64,000 nt of DNA from Acidobacteria subdivision 2 bacterium RH1 MAG20. Lineage in GTDB: Bacteria; Acidobacteriota; Terriglobia; Terriglobales; Acidobacteriaceae. Of the stretch, positions 45,099 to 54,482 are shown piece by piece. Each line of letters opens with the position of its first letter. Position 1 is the stretch's first letter. The stretch is from NCBI GenBank assembly GCA_002197545.1, contig NFUO01000112.1:160110-224109 (forward strand), written 5' to 3'. The notes under the pieces are model-generated. The model was not told the origin of the DNA and made no database searches. It worked only from the letters and a program-made list of their open reading frames with translations. A program made the translations under genes and the position numbers.

Positions 45099-45986
45099 CT
45101 ATTCCAGAGCTTTGGCGAGGGTTCCCCTGGCCGCCTTGAGTTTTGCTTCGGCAGCGGCGCGGTCGAGAGAGAGTTTTTGCATGACGATGGCGGTTTTTAC
45201 GGTGCCGGCTTCGCTGAGGAGCTTTGCTGCTGCGGGCTTATCTATGCCGGTGGCGGCACTGATGATGCGTTGGGCGCGGTCGACTAATTTGGCGTTGGTG
45301 GTCTGGACGTTGACCATGAGGTTGCCGTAGACGGCCCCGGCGCGAATCATGACGCCGGTACTGAGCATGTTGAGGACGAGTTTGGTGGCGGTGCCAGCCT
45401 TGAGGCGGGTGCTTCCGGTGAGGATTTCGGGACCGGTGACGGGTGCGATGGCGATGTCGGCGACGGCGGCCATCTCGGAGTCGGGAACGCAGGTGAGAGA
45501 GATCGTGAGTGCGCCGAGTTTTCGGGCATGGGTGAGCGCTCCGATGACGTAGGGAGTGCGTCCGCTGGCGGCTATGCCGATGAGTGCGTCCTGTTTGGTG
45601 AAGGCACGGGAGACGAGGTCGGCTGTGCCTTGCTCGGGCGAATCTTCGGAGACTTCGCTGGAGTTGCGGAGCGCGCCGTCGCCTCCGGCGATGATGCCCT
45701 GGAAGAGCGATTGGGGGACGGCGAAGGTTGGGGGGCACTCGGATGCGTCGAGGACACCGAGACGGCCGCTGGTGCCTGCTCCTATGTAAAAAAGGCGGCC
45801 GCCCTGCTCGAAGCGCTGTGCGATGGCATCTACAGCGTTGGCGATGCGGGGGAGCTCGGCGGCGACGGCGGCGGCTACCCTGGCGTCTTCTGCATTAATG
45901 ATGCGGAGCATCTCAAGGGTGGGAAGCTGGTCGATATGTTCGCTGGCGGGGTTGCGGCCTTCGGTGGGAAGCGTGGCAAGATTCAT
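45099..45986 (-). CDS. murQ: N-acetylmuramic acid 6-phosphate etherase
   Basis: 295 residues from the ATG at 45986 (an upstream ATG at 46025 adds 13). The SIS domain has FYIGAGTSGRLGVLDASECPP (about 67-87), the MurQ/GCKR hallmark, and the later LIGIAASGRTPYVIGAL; the tail is GIDKPAAAKLLSEAG. MurQ removes the lactyl ether from MurNAc-6-phosphate during recycling of cell-wall sugars. No MurNAc kinase or transporter is adjacent. Confidence 0.94.
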   Translation of the reverse strand: MNLATLPTEGRNPASEHIDQLPTLEMLRIINAEDARVAAAVAAELPRIANAVDAIAQRFEQGGRLFYIGAGTSGRLGVLDASECPPTFAVPQSLFQGIIAGGDGALRNSSEVSEDSPEQGTADLVSRAFTKQDALIGIAASGRTPYVIGALTHARKLGALTISLTCVPDSEMAAVADIAIAPVTGPEILTGSTRLKAGTATKLVLNMLSTGVMIRAGAVYGNLMVNVQTTNAKLVDRAQRIISAATGIDKPAAAKLLSEAGTVKTAIVMQKLSLDRAAAEAKLKAARGTLAKALE

Positions 45987-46161
45987 CGTGCTTCCATGAT
46001 GAGGGATGGAGGCGAACTTGGGCAATGTTGAATTTCTGTAAGATGGGTGGTGGCGATTTTAGCTGGAACCTTGAGGTGAACTCGCTAACAACTTGGCTGT
46101 CCCATATAATCAAGGCTTCGCTAAGAAGCTGGCGGAGCGTTATTTCTAGAGCAGTGAGGGT

Positions 46162-49137
46162 GTGCGTATCTTTACCGTGAATCGAGAGAGCGGAAGCTCC
46201 CTGAAAAGTAAGACCAAGACTGTGTGCACGCGCTCCAGCCGCTCCCGCATCGCTCATGCCGTGCTTCTTTCCGCCCTGGCGGCGATGACCGCGATGACCG
46301 CTCCCGCGCTGGTGGCGCAGACCGCAGGCGCAGCCAGCACCCCGACGGCAGACCAGGGAGTGCAAACGTTGTGCCAGCCGGAGGTTATCGGGAACCGGCG
46401 GATTCCGAAGGAGTCGGTGCTGGCGCGTCTGTTCAGCCACCAGAACGACCTGTACGACCCGGCGGTGGTGGAGCGGGACTTCAACTCGCTGTGGAACACG
46501 GGCTACTTTGACAATGTACGGATCGAGCGGGTGGACACGCCGAAGTGCGTCCAGCTTGTGATCTATGTGCAGGAGAAGCCGACGATCCGCGACATAGGCT
46601 ACACGGGGTTGGGCTCGGTCTCGCAGTCCGACGTCCTGGAGGCGTACAAGAAGGCCAAGGTCCCTCTCTCTGTCGAGAGTCAGTACGACCCTACCAAGGT
46701 GAAGCGGGCTGAAGTCGTCATTAAGGAGCTGCTGGCTGCGCACGGACACCAGTTTGCGACGGTCACCGAAATCGTCAAAAAGATCCCTCCCGCAGGCGTC
46801 TCCATCACCTTCAAGGTGAAGGAAGGGCCGACAGTGAAGGTGGGCAAGATCGCCTTTACGGGCAACAACAACCTGAGCGACCGGACGTTGCGCCGGGCGA
46901 TGAAGAACCTGAAGCCCATCGGCATACCGCACTCCATCATTCTGGAGAACCTGTTCGCGCGGACCTTTGACGCGACCAAGCTGGATGAAGACACGGAGCG
47001 GGTGCGGCAGGCCTACCGCGATCGCGGTTACTTCAAGGCGCTGACGAGCGAGCCGACGACCCATGTGCGCGATGCGGGCGGGTTGAACCCATTTACGCTG
47101 CGGCCCTCGAAGGGCAAGCGCGTCGATATCCTGATGCCGGTCGAAGAGGGTGAGCGCTATCGGCTGGGCGGCATTACGTTCTCCGGCAATAAGGCCGTGA
47201 CGAATACGAAGGTCCTGCGGGCCCAATATGCGCAGAAGGACGGCGAGTGGTTCGATGCCACGAAGTTTCAAAAGGGCCAGGACCAGTTGCGGAAGTCGTA
47301 TGGCGAATTGGGCTATATCAACTTCGTTGGAACACCGGTTCCGCGCATCGACGAGGCGAAGAAGCTGATCTACCTGGACATCGATATCGATGAGGGCAAG
47401 CCGTTCTATGTCTCGCGGATCGAGTTTTCGGGCAATTCCATTACGCGCGACAAGGTGATTCGGCGCGAGTTGCTGCTCGAAGAAGGCCAGGTCTATAACA
47501 GCCGGCTTTGGGACCTTTCGATCCTGCGGTTGAACCAGTTGAACTACTTCGAGACGTTGAAGGCGGACACGGATTCGGAGAGCCGCCAGAATGCGGATGA
47601 CGGAACCGTCGATCTGCTGCTGAAGCTGAAGGAGAAGGGCAAGAACTCCATCGGCCTGAACGGCGGCATCAGCGGGTTGTCGGGAACGTTTATTGGATTG
47701 AACTACGAGACCAATAACTTCCTTGGACTGGGCGAGACCCTGTCGGTGCAGGCGAACATCGGCGACCTGTCGCGCCAACTGAGCCTGGGATTCACCGAGC
47801 CTTATCTGCGGAACAAGCCGATATCGCTGGGCATGCAGGTGTTCACCAACAAGTACGACTACAACCCGTCGAAGAGCTATGGGATCGCGGGCAACGGGCA
47901 GAGCCAGAACCTGACGAATGCGCAGCAATCCCTGCTGACGAACTACAACACGGCGACCACCGGATTGACGGTTACGACGAGCGAGCCGCTGCGTCATCTG
48001 TGGTCGCGGACCGGGGTAACGCGCATCGGTCTGTCATATGCGCTGTCGCGCGCTTCGGTATCGGCGTTCAACGACAATACGCGCAATGTGTTCCAGTCGC
48101 TTGCATTCCGCTCGGGCATTCAGGGGCCGAACCAACTGAACGGCATTGTCACGTCGGTGCTGACGCCGAGCTTTACGTTTTCGAGCCTCGACCGCGCAGT
48201 CGGCCCGCATAACGGCAAGGACTTCAACGTTGCGGTCCAGGTGGCCGGCATCGGCGGCAATGTGAAGTACTACGCGCCGCAGATGAGCTATCGGCAGTTC
48301 TTCCCGATGAAGGGACTGAAGGTAAACCGCGAAGGCCACAATGTGGTTGGCTTCCGCCTCCAACTGGCGCATGTGTCGGGCTTCGGCGGCGACGTCGCTC
48401 CTCCGATGAACCGCATCTACAGCGGCGGCGACCAGGATGTCCGCGGGTTTGATATCCGGTCAGCCGGACCGTATACCTTCATCCCGACCAAGGTGATGTT
48501 CAACCTGACCAATCCGGATGGGAATACGGTTCCGCGCGATCCGACAAACTCGAGCCTTGGTTCGATCCAGATTCCGCTGCCGGTGTACCGGATGGTGTCC
48601 ATCGGCGGCGATACGAGTTTGACTTCCAACCTGGACTATCGAATTCCTATCGTCAGCCAGGTGACGCTCGCCTTCTTTACCGACTTCAACCTGACATTTG
48701 ACGCGCAGCCGAACCAATTGCGGCAGAGCGTTGCCGGCCAGGCGGCGATCGCGGGCGCATCGTATGGCTGCCCGACGTTCGTCAATGGCGCCTGCTTCGG
48801 CGGTCAGTCGGTGGCTTTCCCAGAGCGGCTGCATGTCGTTCCAGGCACGAACTTTGTGCCGCGCATGTCGAACGGCGTGGAGCTTCAGGTGATTCTGCCG
48901 ATTGTGAATGCGCCGTTCCGTATCTACTACGCTTACAACCCTCTGCGGCTCTATAAGCAGCTTCCTCAGGATCTGGCGGTGCCGAACTCTGGCCCGAACA
49001 ACACATTCAAGAGCTTCTTCCCGAGTTCGGATGCCGGCTTGTATTCGTATCAGCAGGCGGTGCAGTACTATGGCGCGGACTACTTGCTCCGTGAGCCGCG
49101 CAAGACGTTCCGCTTGACGGTTGGCACTACTTTCTAA
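46162..49137 (+). CDS. bamA: Outer membrane protein assembly factor BamA
   Basis: 991 residues from a GTG (GAGGGT upstream), longer than E. coli BamA. A signal peptide ends near ALVAQTAG. POTRA domains run from about residue 65 to 460, with the typical VRIERVDTPKCVQLVIYVQE and VEEGERYRLGGITFSGNKAV segments; the beta-barrel follows, and the protein ends LTVGTTF with the C-terminal Phe that marks BAM substrates. It inserts barrel proteins into the outer membrane. The SurA-like lipoprotein and LptD encoded downstream are functional partners. The barrel contains YSGGDQDVRGFDIRS, the conserved RGF loop. Confidence 0.94.
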   Translation: MRIFTVNRESGSSLKSKTKTVCTRSSRSRIAHAVLLSALAAMTAMTAPALVAQTAGAASTPTADQGVQTLCQPEVIGNRRIPKESVLARLFSHQNDLYDPAVVERDFNSLWNTGYFDNVRIERVDTPKCVQLVIYVQEKPTIRDIGYTGLGSVSQSDVLEAYKKAKVPLSVESQYDPTKVKRAEVVIKELLAAHGHQFATVTEIVKKIPPAGVSITFKVKEGPTVKVGKIAFTGNNNLSDRTLRRAMKNLKPIGIPHSIILENLFARTFDATKLDEDTERVRQAYRDRGYFKALTSEPTTHVRDAGGLNPFTLRPSKGKRVDILMPVEEGERYRLGGITFSGNKAVTNTKVLRAQYAQKDGEWFDATKFQKGQDQLRKSYGELGYINFVGTPVPRIDEAKKLIYLDIDIDEGKPFYVSRIEFSGNSITRDKVIRRELLLEEGQVYNSRLWDLSILRLNQLNYFETLKADTDSESRQNADDGTVDLLLKLKEKGKNSIGLNGGISGLSGTFIGLNYETNNFLGLGETLSVQANIGDLSRQLSLGFTEPYLRNKPISLGMQVFTNKYDYNPSKSYGIAGNGQSQNLTNAQQSLLTNYNTATTGLTVTTSEPLRHLWSRTGVTRIGLSYALSRASVSAFNDNTRNVFQSLAFRSGIQGPNQLNGIVTSVLTPSFTFSSLDRAVGPHNGKDFNVAVQVAGIGGNVKYYAPQMSYRQFFPMKGLKVNREGHNVVGFRLQLAHVSGFGGDVAPPMNRIYSGGDQDVRGFDIRSAGPYTFIPTKVMFNLTNPDGNTVPRDPTNSSLGSIQIPLPVYRMVSIGGDTSLTSNLDYRIPIVSQVTLAFFTDFNLTFDAQPNQLRQSVAGQAAIAGASYGCPTFVNGACFGGQSVAFPERLHVVPGTNFVPRMSNGVELQVILPIVNAPFRIYYAYNPLRLYKQLPQDLAVPNSGPNNTFKSFFPSSDAGLYSYQQAVQYYGADYLLREPRKTFRLTVGTTF

Positions 49138-49161
49138 GAGTCTGTCCAGCAACCCCTCTAG

Positions 49162-49227
49162 GTCGGGCCTTCAGCTCTTGGTATAGAGGGCATCGCAACC
49201 CCAGGGCTACACCCTGGGCTGGTATAG
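49162..49227. repeat. Family D palindromic repeat, copy 2
   Basis: Contains GGTCGGGCCTTCAGCTCTTGG, TATAGAGGG and CCCAGGGCTACACCCTGGG, a hairpin like the CCTGGGGCAACGCCCCAGG unit at 800-820, plus GGTATAGCAC. Confidence 0.55.
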
Positions 49228-49290
49228 CACGCGCCGTTGGCGCTTCAAGGCAAGCAGCGATTTCAGGAAAAGTGTGCCCTGGGAAGCAAG

Positions 49291-49346
49291 CCGGAGGTCC
49301 TTCGACTCCGGCGGCAAAATGCGCCGCCTCCGCTCAGGATGACAAT
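49291..49346. repeat. Family C palindromic repeat, copy 2
   Basis: Reads CCGGAGGTCCTTCGACTCCG, the palindrome GGCGGCAAAATGCGCCGCC, then CCGCTCAGGATGACAATTT. With copy D2 it fills the 49138-49378 gap; no gene is visible there. Confidence 0.6.
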
Positions 49347-49378
49347 TTCTATGTGGGTACAGCAATAGCGGAGCTGTC

Positions 49379-50701
49379 CTAGTAGCTGCGCTGGTACATG
49401 CGGGAGATGCGGTCATGCCAGCCGAGACCATCGTCGTCGAGGCAGGCCCAGAGGAAGCCTATGCCGAGGGGGCAGATGGAGAGGACAGCAGCGAAGATGC
49501 GATAGCGCATGGCTGCTCGTGTGGGGTTCTCGTCGCTGAAGGTGCAGAAGCCAATGCGGGCGTAGCGCATTCCGGGAGTGGCTTCGGAGAAGGTGAAGAA
49601 GAGGACCTGGTAGAGAAGGGTCAGGATTGCCAGGACTCCAGCGATGCCCATGGCGGCGGTCTGGAGGGTGAAGCTGCCGATAGCGGATGCGCCGGGGAGC
49701 TTGTCGAGAGTGAGCGCGAAGACGGCGGCGAAGCTGAGAAAGGCGGCGAGGATGAGGCAGCCGTCGACGATGCCGGCCATAATGCGGAGATTGAGGCCTG
49801 CGGTCTGCGGAGAGATGGTGGGGCTGAAGGGGACTTGAGGGGCCTCATAGGGCGCGGCGGCGGCGTATGCGGGCAGGGCGCCGAGCAGGATGGACGACCA
49901 TTCGGGGGCGACGGATTCGCTTGCAGGTTCGGTGGAGATCTGGGCGGGTTCGACCTCGAAGATGCGGAGCTGGGTGGCGTCGTGGGTCTGCTCGGCCTCT
50001 TCGCGCAGCGGGCCTTCGGCGATGCGCGGGCGGGCGCGGCGGGAGGCTACGAGCTGGCGGGGAAATTCGATGAGGTTGGCCGGGATTTCCACGGGCGCTA
50101 TGGGGTCGTCAAAGGTAGGGGATTGGCGGAAGGCGATCTCGTCCTCGAGGGCGAGGCGCTCGTCTTCGTCGAAGGTCTGCTCCTGCTGGTAGCGCGGCTG
50201 GAAGGGACGGCTGAACGGCTCGGAGACGTGGTGGCCGATGTCATCATAGAGGCGGACGGTGAGGCCGGCACTGGAGACCTGCGCGGGCAGAGTGACCGGC
50301 GGCTCAGATGCAGTGTCGAGATCTGGCGCTGGAGTTGGAGGGGTGAGCGCAAACTGGTCGAGTTCGGCAAGCAGCTCGTTCTGGGCGTCGGCGATGGCCT
50401 GGGCGCTGCGGGCGGCGACTTCGGCGGCGGCCTGGGCCTCGCGGATGGCGCGTTCGGCCTCGGCGGCGAGGAAGGCGCGGTAGCTTTGGGAGTGGGCGTA
50501 GCGTTCGGCTACAGCTTGGGCTATACGGGCGGCGCGGGGCTTTGACGAAGTGGAGCGGGCGATGGGAGTGGCTGGAGCAGCCGTCTGCTGTCCGTGACGG
50601 GCGCGGTGGGCGGCGAGGCGCTCGGCCACTTGCTGTTTGAGGGCAAAAGGTTCGGCGGCTTCGTCCAGTAGTGGCTGTATGTCAAGCTGTGCAGAGGTCA
50701 T
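49379..50701 (-). CDS. RDD domain membrane protein with long charged N-terminus
   Basis: 440 residues from the ATG at 50701 (the ORF extends to 50857 but that part overlaps the lptD region). The first 300 residues are hydrophilic: alanine/glutamate-rich helix (AEAERAIREAQAAAEVAAR) and a proline-rich linker. The RDD domain starts near residue 310 (GLNLRIMAGIVDGCLILAAF, with the Arg and Asp of the name), followed by further hydrophobic helices and LFFTFSEATPGMRYARIG and the end CLDDDGLGWHDRISRM typical of the family. Function unknown, inner membrane. Confidence 0.8.
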   Translation of the reverse strand: MTSAQLDIQPLLDEAAEPFALKQQVAERLAAHRARHGQQTAAPATPIARSTSSKPRAARIAQAVAERYAHSQSYRAFLAAEAERAIREAQAAAEVAARSAQAIADAQNELLAELDQFALTPPTPAPDLDTASEPPVTLPAQVSSAGLTVRLYDDIGHHVSEPFSRPFQPRYQQEQTFDEDERLALEDEIAFRQSPTFDDPIAPVEIPANLIEFPRQLVASRRARPRIAEGPLREEAEQTHDATQLRIFEVEPAQISTEPASESVAPEWSSILLGALPAYAAAAPYEAPQVPFSPTISPQTAGLNLRIMAGIVDGCLILAAFLSFAAVFALTLDKLPGASAIGSFTLQTAAMGIAGVLAILTLLYQVLFFTFSEATPGMRYARIGFCTFSDENPTRAAMRYRIFAAVLSICPLGIGFLWACLDDDGLGWHDRISRMYQRSY

Positions 50702-50908
50702 TGTGCTCAAACCTAAACCCGCTTCCGTGAAATCGTTTAGCCTCAGAGAGTGGTGCGTCTGACAAGTTTTGAAACCTGCGAACGGGAGATGAGGGCCAAC
50801 CGGAAAAACCGGCTGCTCTCGCGTACACAGCCATCCGATGAAAACGGAAAGCTGCAATGGAATGCAATGGGCTCCAGAGTGACGATGGCTGAGATTGGAA
50901 TGAGATGG

Positions 50909-53437
50909 ATGAAGCGTCTCATCCCAGGGTGTGCCAGGGGCGCCCTGAGAACCAGTTACCTCTTGATAACTATCACGATGGTTGCGTCAAGTCATCCACA
51001 GCTTGCGGCGCAACAGGTGACAAGTGAGGCAACCCCTTCTGCGGCGCTGCCCGATGGGCCGGACGCGGCGCGCTATCCGGAGGCGGTGGTGCTTCCGCAG
51101 GTGGAGAAGACCGAGACGGTGGTGATGGAGTCGGACATGCAGTCGAAGACCGGCACTCGCTATGTGCTGGACGGAAATGTCATCATCACCTATGGCAATC
51201 GCAGGGTCGAGGCGGACCATATCGAGTACGACAGCGCGACCAGCGAGCTCGAGGCCACCGGACATCTGAAGACGACGGGAGGAGCGAACGATGAGAGTAT
51301 TTCGGCGAGTCATGGAACGATCAACCTGAACAAGCAGACGGGGCGTTTCTATGATGTGTCCGGCTCGGTGGGGCTGAAGAGCAAGGGACACAAGGTCGTC
51401 TATACGAATGGGCGTCCATTCCTGTTTACGGGCCGGGTGGTAGTGAAGAAAGGCCCGAAGGAGTATGAGGTCTACGACGGAACGGTGACTTCATGCCAGT
51501 TGGAGCATCCGGACTGGCTGCTGTATGCAGGCAAGTTCGTGATGGATGGCGATAAAGCCAGTGCGCATAACAGCGTCTTTCACCTGATGAATATTCCGCT
51601 GCTCTATATGCCTTATGTGACGCATCCGGTGAATGCGGAGGGGCGCCAGAGCGGTTTGATGACCCCGGTGATTGGCGAGTCATCGACGAAGGGGTTGATT
51701 CTGGGAGAGGAGTTTTATTTCGCGATCAATCGCAGCACGGACCTGACAGTGGGCGTGGAGTATTTCTCGCTGCGGGGATGGTCGCAGATGGCGGCGTTTC
51801 ACTATCGCGGACTCGGCAACGACTTTGTGACGGCGCGTTACAGCGGGCTACTCGACCGGGGCTATGTGACGGGCGGACAGTATGTGAACCAGGGCGGACA
51901 GGACGTTACGTTCTCGGGCAGGCATGATCTTTCTGCGCAGACGAGGGTTGTCGGCAATATGGAGTATCTGAGTTCGTATCCTTACCGCGAGGCGTTTACG
52001 GAGAACTTCAACCAGGCGGTTTCGACCGATATTCTTTCGTTCGTGTATGGAACCCATGAGGCGGATGGGTTTGCGTCGGATGTGCGGGCCGACCGGTACC
52101 AGGGGCTGAAGCGGGTAGCGGTACCTGCGACTCCAACGACTCCGGCGATACCGGCGCAGGAGGTCCGCATCTTTCATGCGCCTGCTTTGGAGATAAATTC
52201 AACCGACCATGCCGTGGGCGGGAGTAGGTTGCTATGGAACGTGGAGAGTTCGGCGGCTGGGCTGAAGCGCGTGCAGCCGGACTTTGCGAGCGGCGGCGTT
52301 ACAGAACGGTTCGATGTGCATCCGGAGATTGCCTATCCGCTGACGCTGGGAGGATGGCGCGTCTTTCCTTCGCTGGGAGTCCGGGGGACGCTTTACAGCC
52401 GCAGTCTGAAAAAACCCTCTTCTGCGGAAATGCCGTCGGTGGAGAACACAGGCGGGTTGACCCGGAGCGACGTTGAGGCGCAGGTGGACTTGAGGCCACC
52501 TGTAATTGAACGCACGTTCGATTCGAAGTTCGTCGAGAAGCTGTTTGGCCATGATGTGCGGCATACTATCGAGCCGGAGTTGAAGTATCGCTATGTCAGC
52601 GGGGTCGGAAATTTTTTGAAGGTGCTGCGATTCGACGATGTGGACATTGTCAGCAATACGAATGAATTTCAGTATGGCGTGACCCAGAGACTGTTTTTGC
52701 GTCCGGCGAAGGGAAAAGGAAAGGCGAAGGGAAAGCCATGCAAGGCAAAGGATGCAGACGCCGACGAGAGTGAGGACGATGATTCGTCTGCAAGTTCGAG
52801 TGGGTGCAACGGGCGTGAGTGGATCAGTTGGCGGCTGACACAGAAGTATTTTTTTAACAAGGATTTCGGCGGGGCAGTTGTCGATGGGCGGCGGAATATT
52901 TTCGATACGACTTTGAATTTATCGGGGGTTGCATTTTTGACGGAGGCGCGGGAGATTTCGCCATTGATCTCGCGGCTGCGGGTGCGCACGTCGGACAAGA
53001 TGGATGTGGAATGGGACTTCGACCTGGATACAGGCGCGAAGAAGTTTACGTCGAACAATGTGCTGGTAGACGTACACGAGGGCAATACCTTTGCCGGGTT
53101 GAGCTATGCGCGGCTGAATGCTCCGGGGCGGTCTTATACGCAAGGGACGGCGTCCGCGATCTCGAACTTCAGCCAGTTGCGGCTGCTGGCGGGCTTTGGA
53201 TCACCGACGAAACAGGGACTGGGCGTGGCGGCAAATGTGGGGCTGGATCTGAACCTCGGTTCAATGCAGTATGGGGCGCTGCAGACCTCGTATAACTGGG
53301 ACTGTTGCGGGCTGAGCGTGGAGTATCGCAAGTATGAGCTGGGTTCGGTGCGAAACGAGAACGCTTACCGCTTCAACTTCACGCTGGCAAATATTGGCGC
53401 GGCGGGCAATTTGAGGCGCGCAGAACGACTGTTTTGA
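50909..53437 (+). CDS. lptD: LPS-assembly protein LptD
   Basis: 842 residues from the ATG at 50909, which starts a signal peptide (KRLIPGCARGALRTSYLLI, cut near LAAQQ); earlier in-frame starts (GTG 50750, ATG 50867) are possible. An OstA/LptA-like beta-jellyroll (about 70-200: GNVIITYGNRRVEADHIEYD) precedes the barrel. Cysteines include TSCQLEHP, GKPCKAKD, SSGCNGRE and the C-terminal NWDCCGLS, the DCCG typical of LptD, in which disulfides are needed for function. A lysine/glycine then acidic loop (about residues 600-640) is an oddity of this protein. It forms the outer-membrane LPS exit channel with LptE, which is not in this window. Confidence 0.88.
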   Translation: MKRLIPGCARGALRTSYLLITITMVASSHPQLAAQQVTSEATPSAALPDGPDAARYPEAVVLPQVEKTETVVMESDMQSKTGTRYVLDGNVIITYGNRRVEADHIEYDSATSELEATGHLKTTGGANDESISASHGTINLNKQTGRFYDVSGSVGLKSKGHKVVYTNGRPFLFTGRVVVKKGPKEYEVYDGTVTSCQLEHPDWLLYAGKFVMDGDKASAHNSVFHLMNIPLLYMPYVTHPVNAEGRQSGLMTPVIGESSTKGLILGEEFYFAINRSTDLTVGVEYFSLRGWSQMAAFHYRGLGNDFVTARYSGLLDRGYVTGGQYVNQGGQDVTFSGRHDLSAQTRVVGNMEYLSSYPYREAFTENFNQAVSTDILSFVYGTHEADGFASDVRADRYQGLKRVAVPATPTTPAIPAQEVRIFHAPALEINSTDHAVGGSRLLWNVESSAAGLKRVQPDFASGGVTERFDVHPEIAYPLTLGGWRVFPSLGVRGTLYSRSLKKPSSAEMPSVENTGGLTRSDVEAQVDLRPPVIERTFDSKFVEKLFGHDVRHTIEPELKYRYVSGVGNFLKVLRFDDVDIVSNTNEFQYGVTQRLFLRPAKGKGKAKGKPCKAKDADADESEDDDSSASSSGCNGREWISWRLTQKYFFNKDFGGAVVDGRRNIFDTTLNLSGVAFLTEAREISPLISRLRVRTSDKMDVEWDFDLDTGAKKFTSNNVLVDVHEGNTFAGLSYARLNAPGRSYTQGTASAISNFSQLRLLAGFGSPTKQGLGVAANVGLDLNLGSMQYGALQTSYNWDCCGLSVEYRKYELGSVRNENAYRFNFTLANIGAAGNLRRAERLF

Positions 53438-53499
53438 ACTATGGTGGAAGGCTATGTGCAGGCTGGATAAAGACCGCTGCGTGAGATAATCGAGGTATT

Positions 53500-54477
53500 G
53501 TGCTGATTGCTGTTAAACCTTTCCGGACCCTTATTCTTACCCTTACCCTGGCGGCGCTCGGCTGCCACGCTCAAGTTCCAGTGACGAACGGAGAAAAACT
53601 TTCTCCTGAACTGGCGCGAAGGGTGGAGGCCTTGATTCGGTCACGGTCGAGCATACCGCCGGGCTATCAGATTGAGGTCGGGCCGCGTACCAAGAGTGAG
53701 ATTCAGGGATACGATGCGATTTCCGTGACCTTCGCGTCGGCAGAGCATACAAGCAAGCCGGTAACGTTTTTGCTGTCGGATGACGGCAAGACGCTGGCCC
53801 AGTTCAGCAAGTTCGATATCAGCCAGGACCCGAAGCTGCTCGTGAGCGATGCGGGCCGGCCTGCGCGTGGTGGTCCGGCGAATGCTCCGGTGGTCATTGT
53901 GGGGTTCGATGACCTGGAGTGCCCGTACTGCGCGAAGATGCATGCCACCCTGTTTCCGGCGCTCACGGAGCGGTACAAGAACCAGGTCCGCATCGTTTAC
54001 AAGGATTTTCCCTTGTTCGAGATACATCCGTGGGCGATGCGTGGGGCAGTGGATGTGAACTGCCTGAGTGCGCAGAGTCCGACCGGTTACTGGAACCTGG
54101 TGGATTACATCCACGCTCACGCGGCTGAGATGGGCGGTGCGGATCGGAGCGTTGCCAAAGCGAATGAAACGCTTGATTCGCTGACCAGAGATGAAGGGAA
54201 ACGACAGAAGGTCGACGATGGCGCTCTGGCTGCCTGCATCGCCAAGCAAGACGATACGGCGATCAAGGCGTCCATTAAAGTAGGCGACGACCTAGGCGTG
54301 AATGCGACTCCCGCGTTGTTCATCAACGGCACACGGCTTGAGGGCGTAACTCCGATCAACGAAGTGTTCAAGATGATCGATACTGCACTGATTGCTTCAG
54401 GCCAGACTCCACCGCCACCGCCGGATGAACCGGTTCAGACAAATCAAACACCGCCGGCGACCAAGCCCGGTAACTAG
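53500..54477 (+). CDS. DsbA-like thioredoxin-fold protein, exported
   Basis: 325 residues with a signal sequence (about 1-22; ALGC could be a lipobox, though not a perfect one). The thioredoxin domain starts near residue 125 and holds the redox motif CPYC at C141-C144 (FDDLECPYCAKMH); VNATPALFINGTRLEG contains the cis-Pro loop. The family oxidises or isomerises disulfides in the periplasm. It starts 62 bases after lptD, whose product needs disulfide bonds, so a joint role is a reasonable inference. A proline/threonine-rich tail ends the protein. Confidence 0.82.
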   Translation: MLIAVKPFRTLILTLTLAALGCHAQVPVTNGEKLSPELARRVEALIRSRSSIPPGYQIEVGPRTKSEIQGYDAISVTFASAEHTSKPVTFLLSDDGKTLAQFSKFDISQDPKLLVSDAGRPARGGPANAPVVIVGFDDLECPYCAKMHATLFPALTERYKNQVRIVYKDFPLFEIHPWAMRGAVDVNCLSAQSPTGYWNLVDYIHAHAAEMGGADRSVAKANETLDSLTRDEGKRQKVDDGALAACIAKQDDTAIKASIKVGDDLGVNATPALFINGTRLEGVTPINEVFKMIDTALIASGQTPPPPPDEPVQTNQTPPATKPGN

Positions 54478-54482
54478 TTGCC

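Noticed and set aside
45913..47997. 694-residue ORF antisense to bamA
   Set aside because: Arginine, leucine and glutamine-rich with no motifs; it is the shadow of a high-GC gene whose POTRA and barrel motifs are clear on the plus strand.
49379..50545. 376-residue glycine/glutamate-rich ORF on the plus strand opposite the RDD gene
   Set aside because: Low-complexity shadow; the RDD helices and family ends are on the minus strand.
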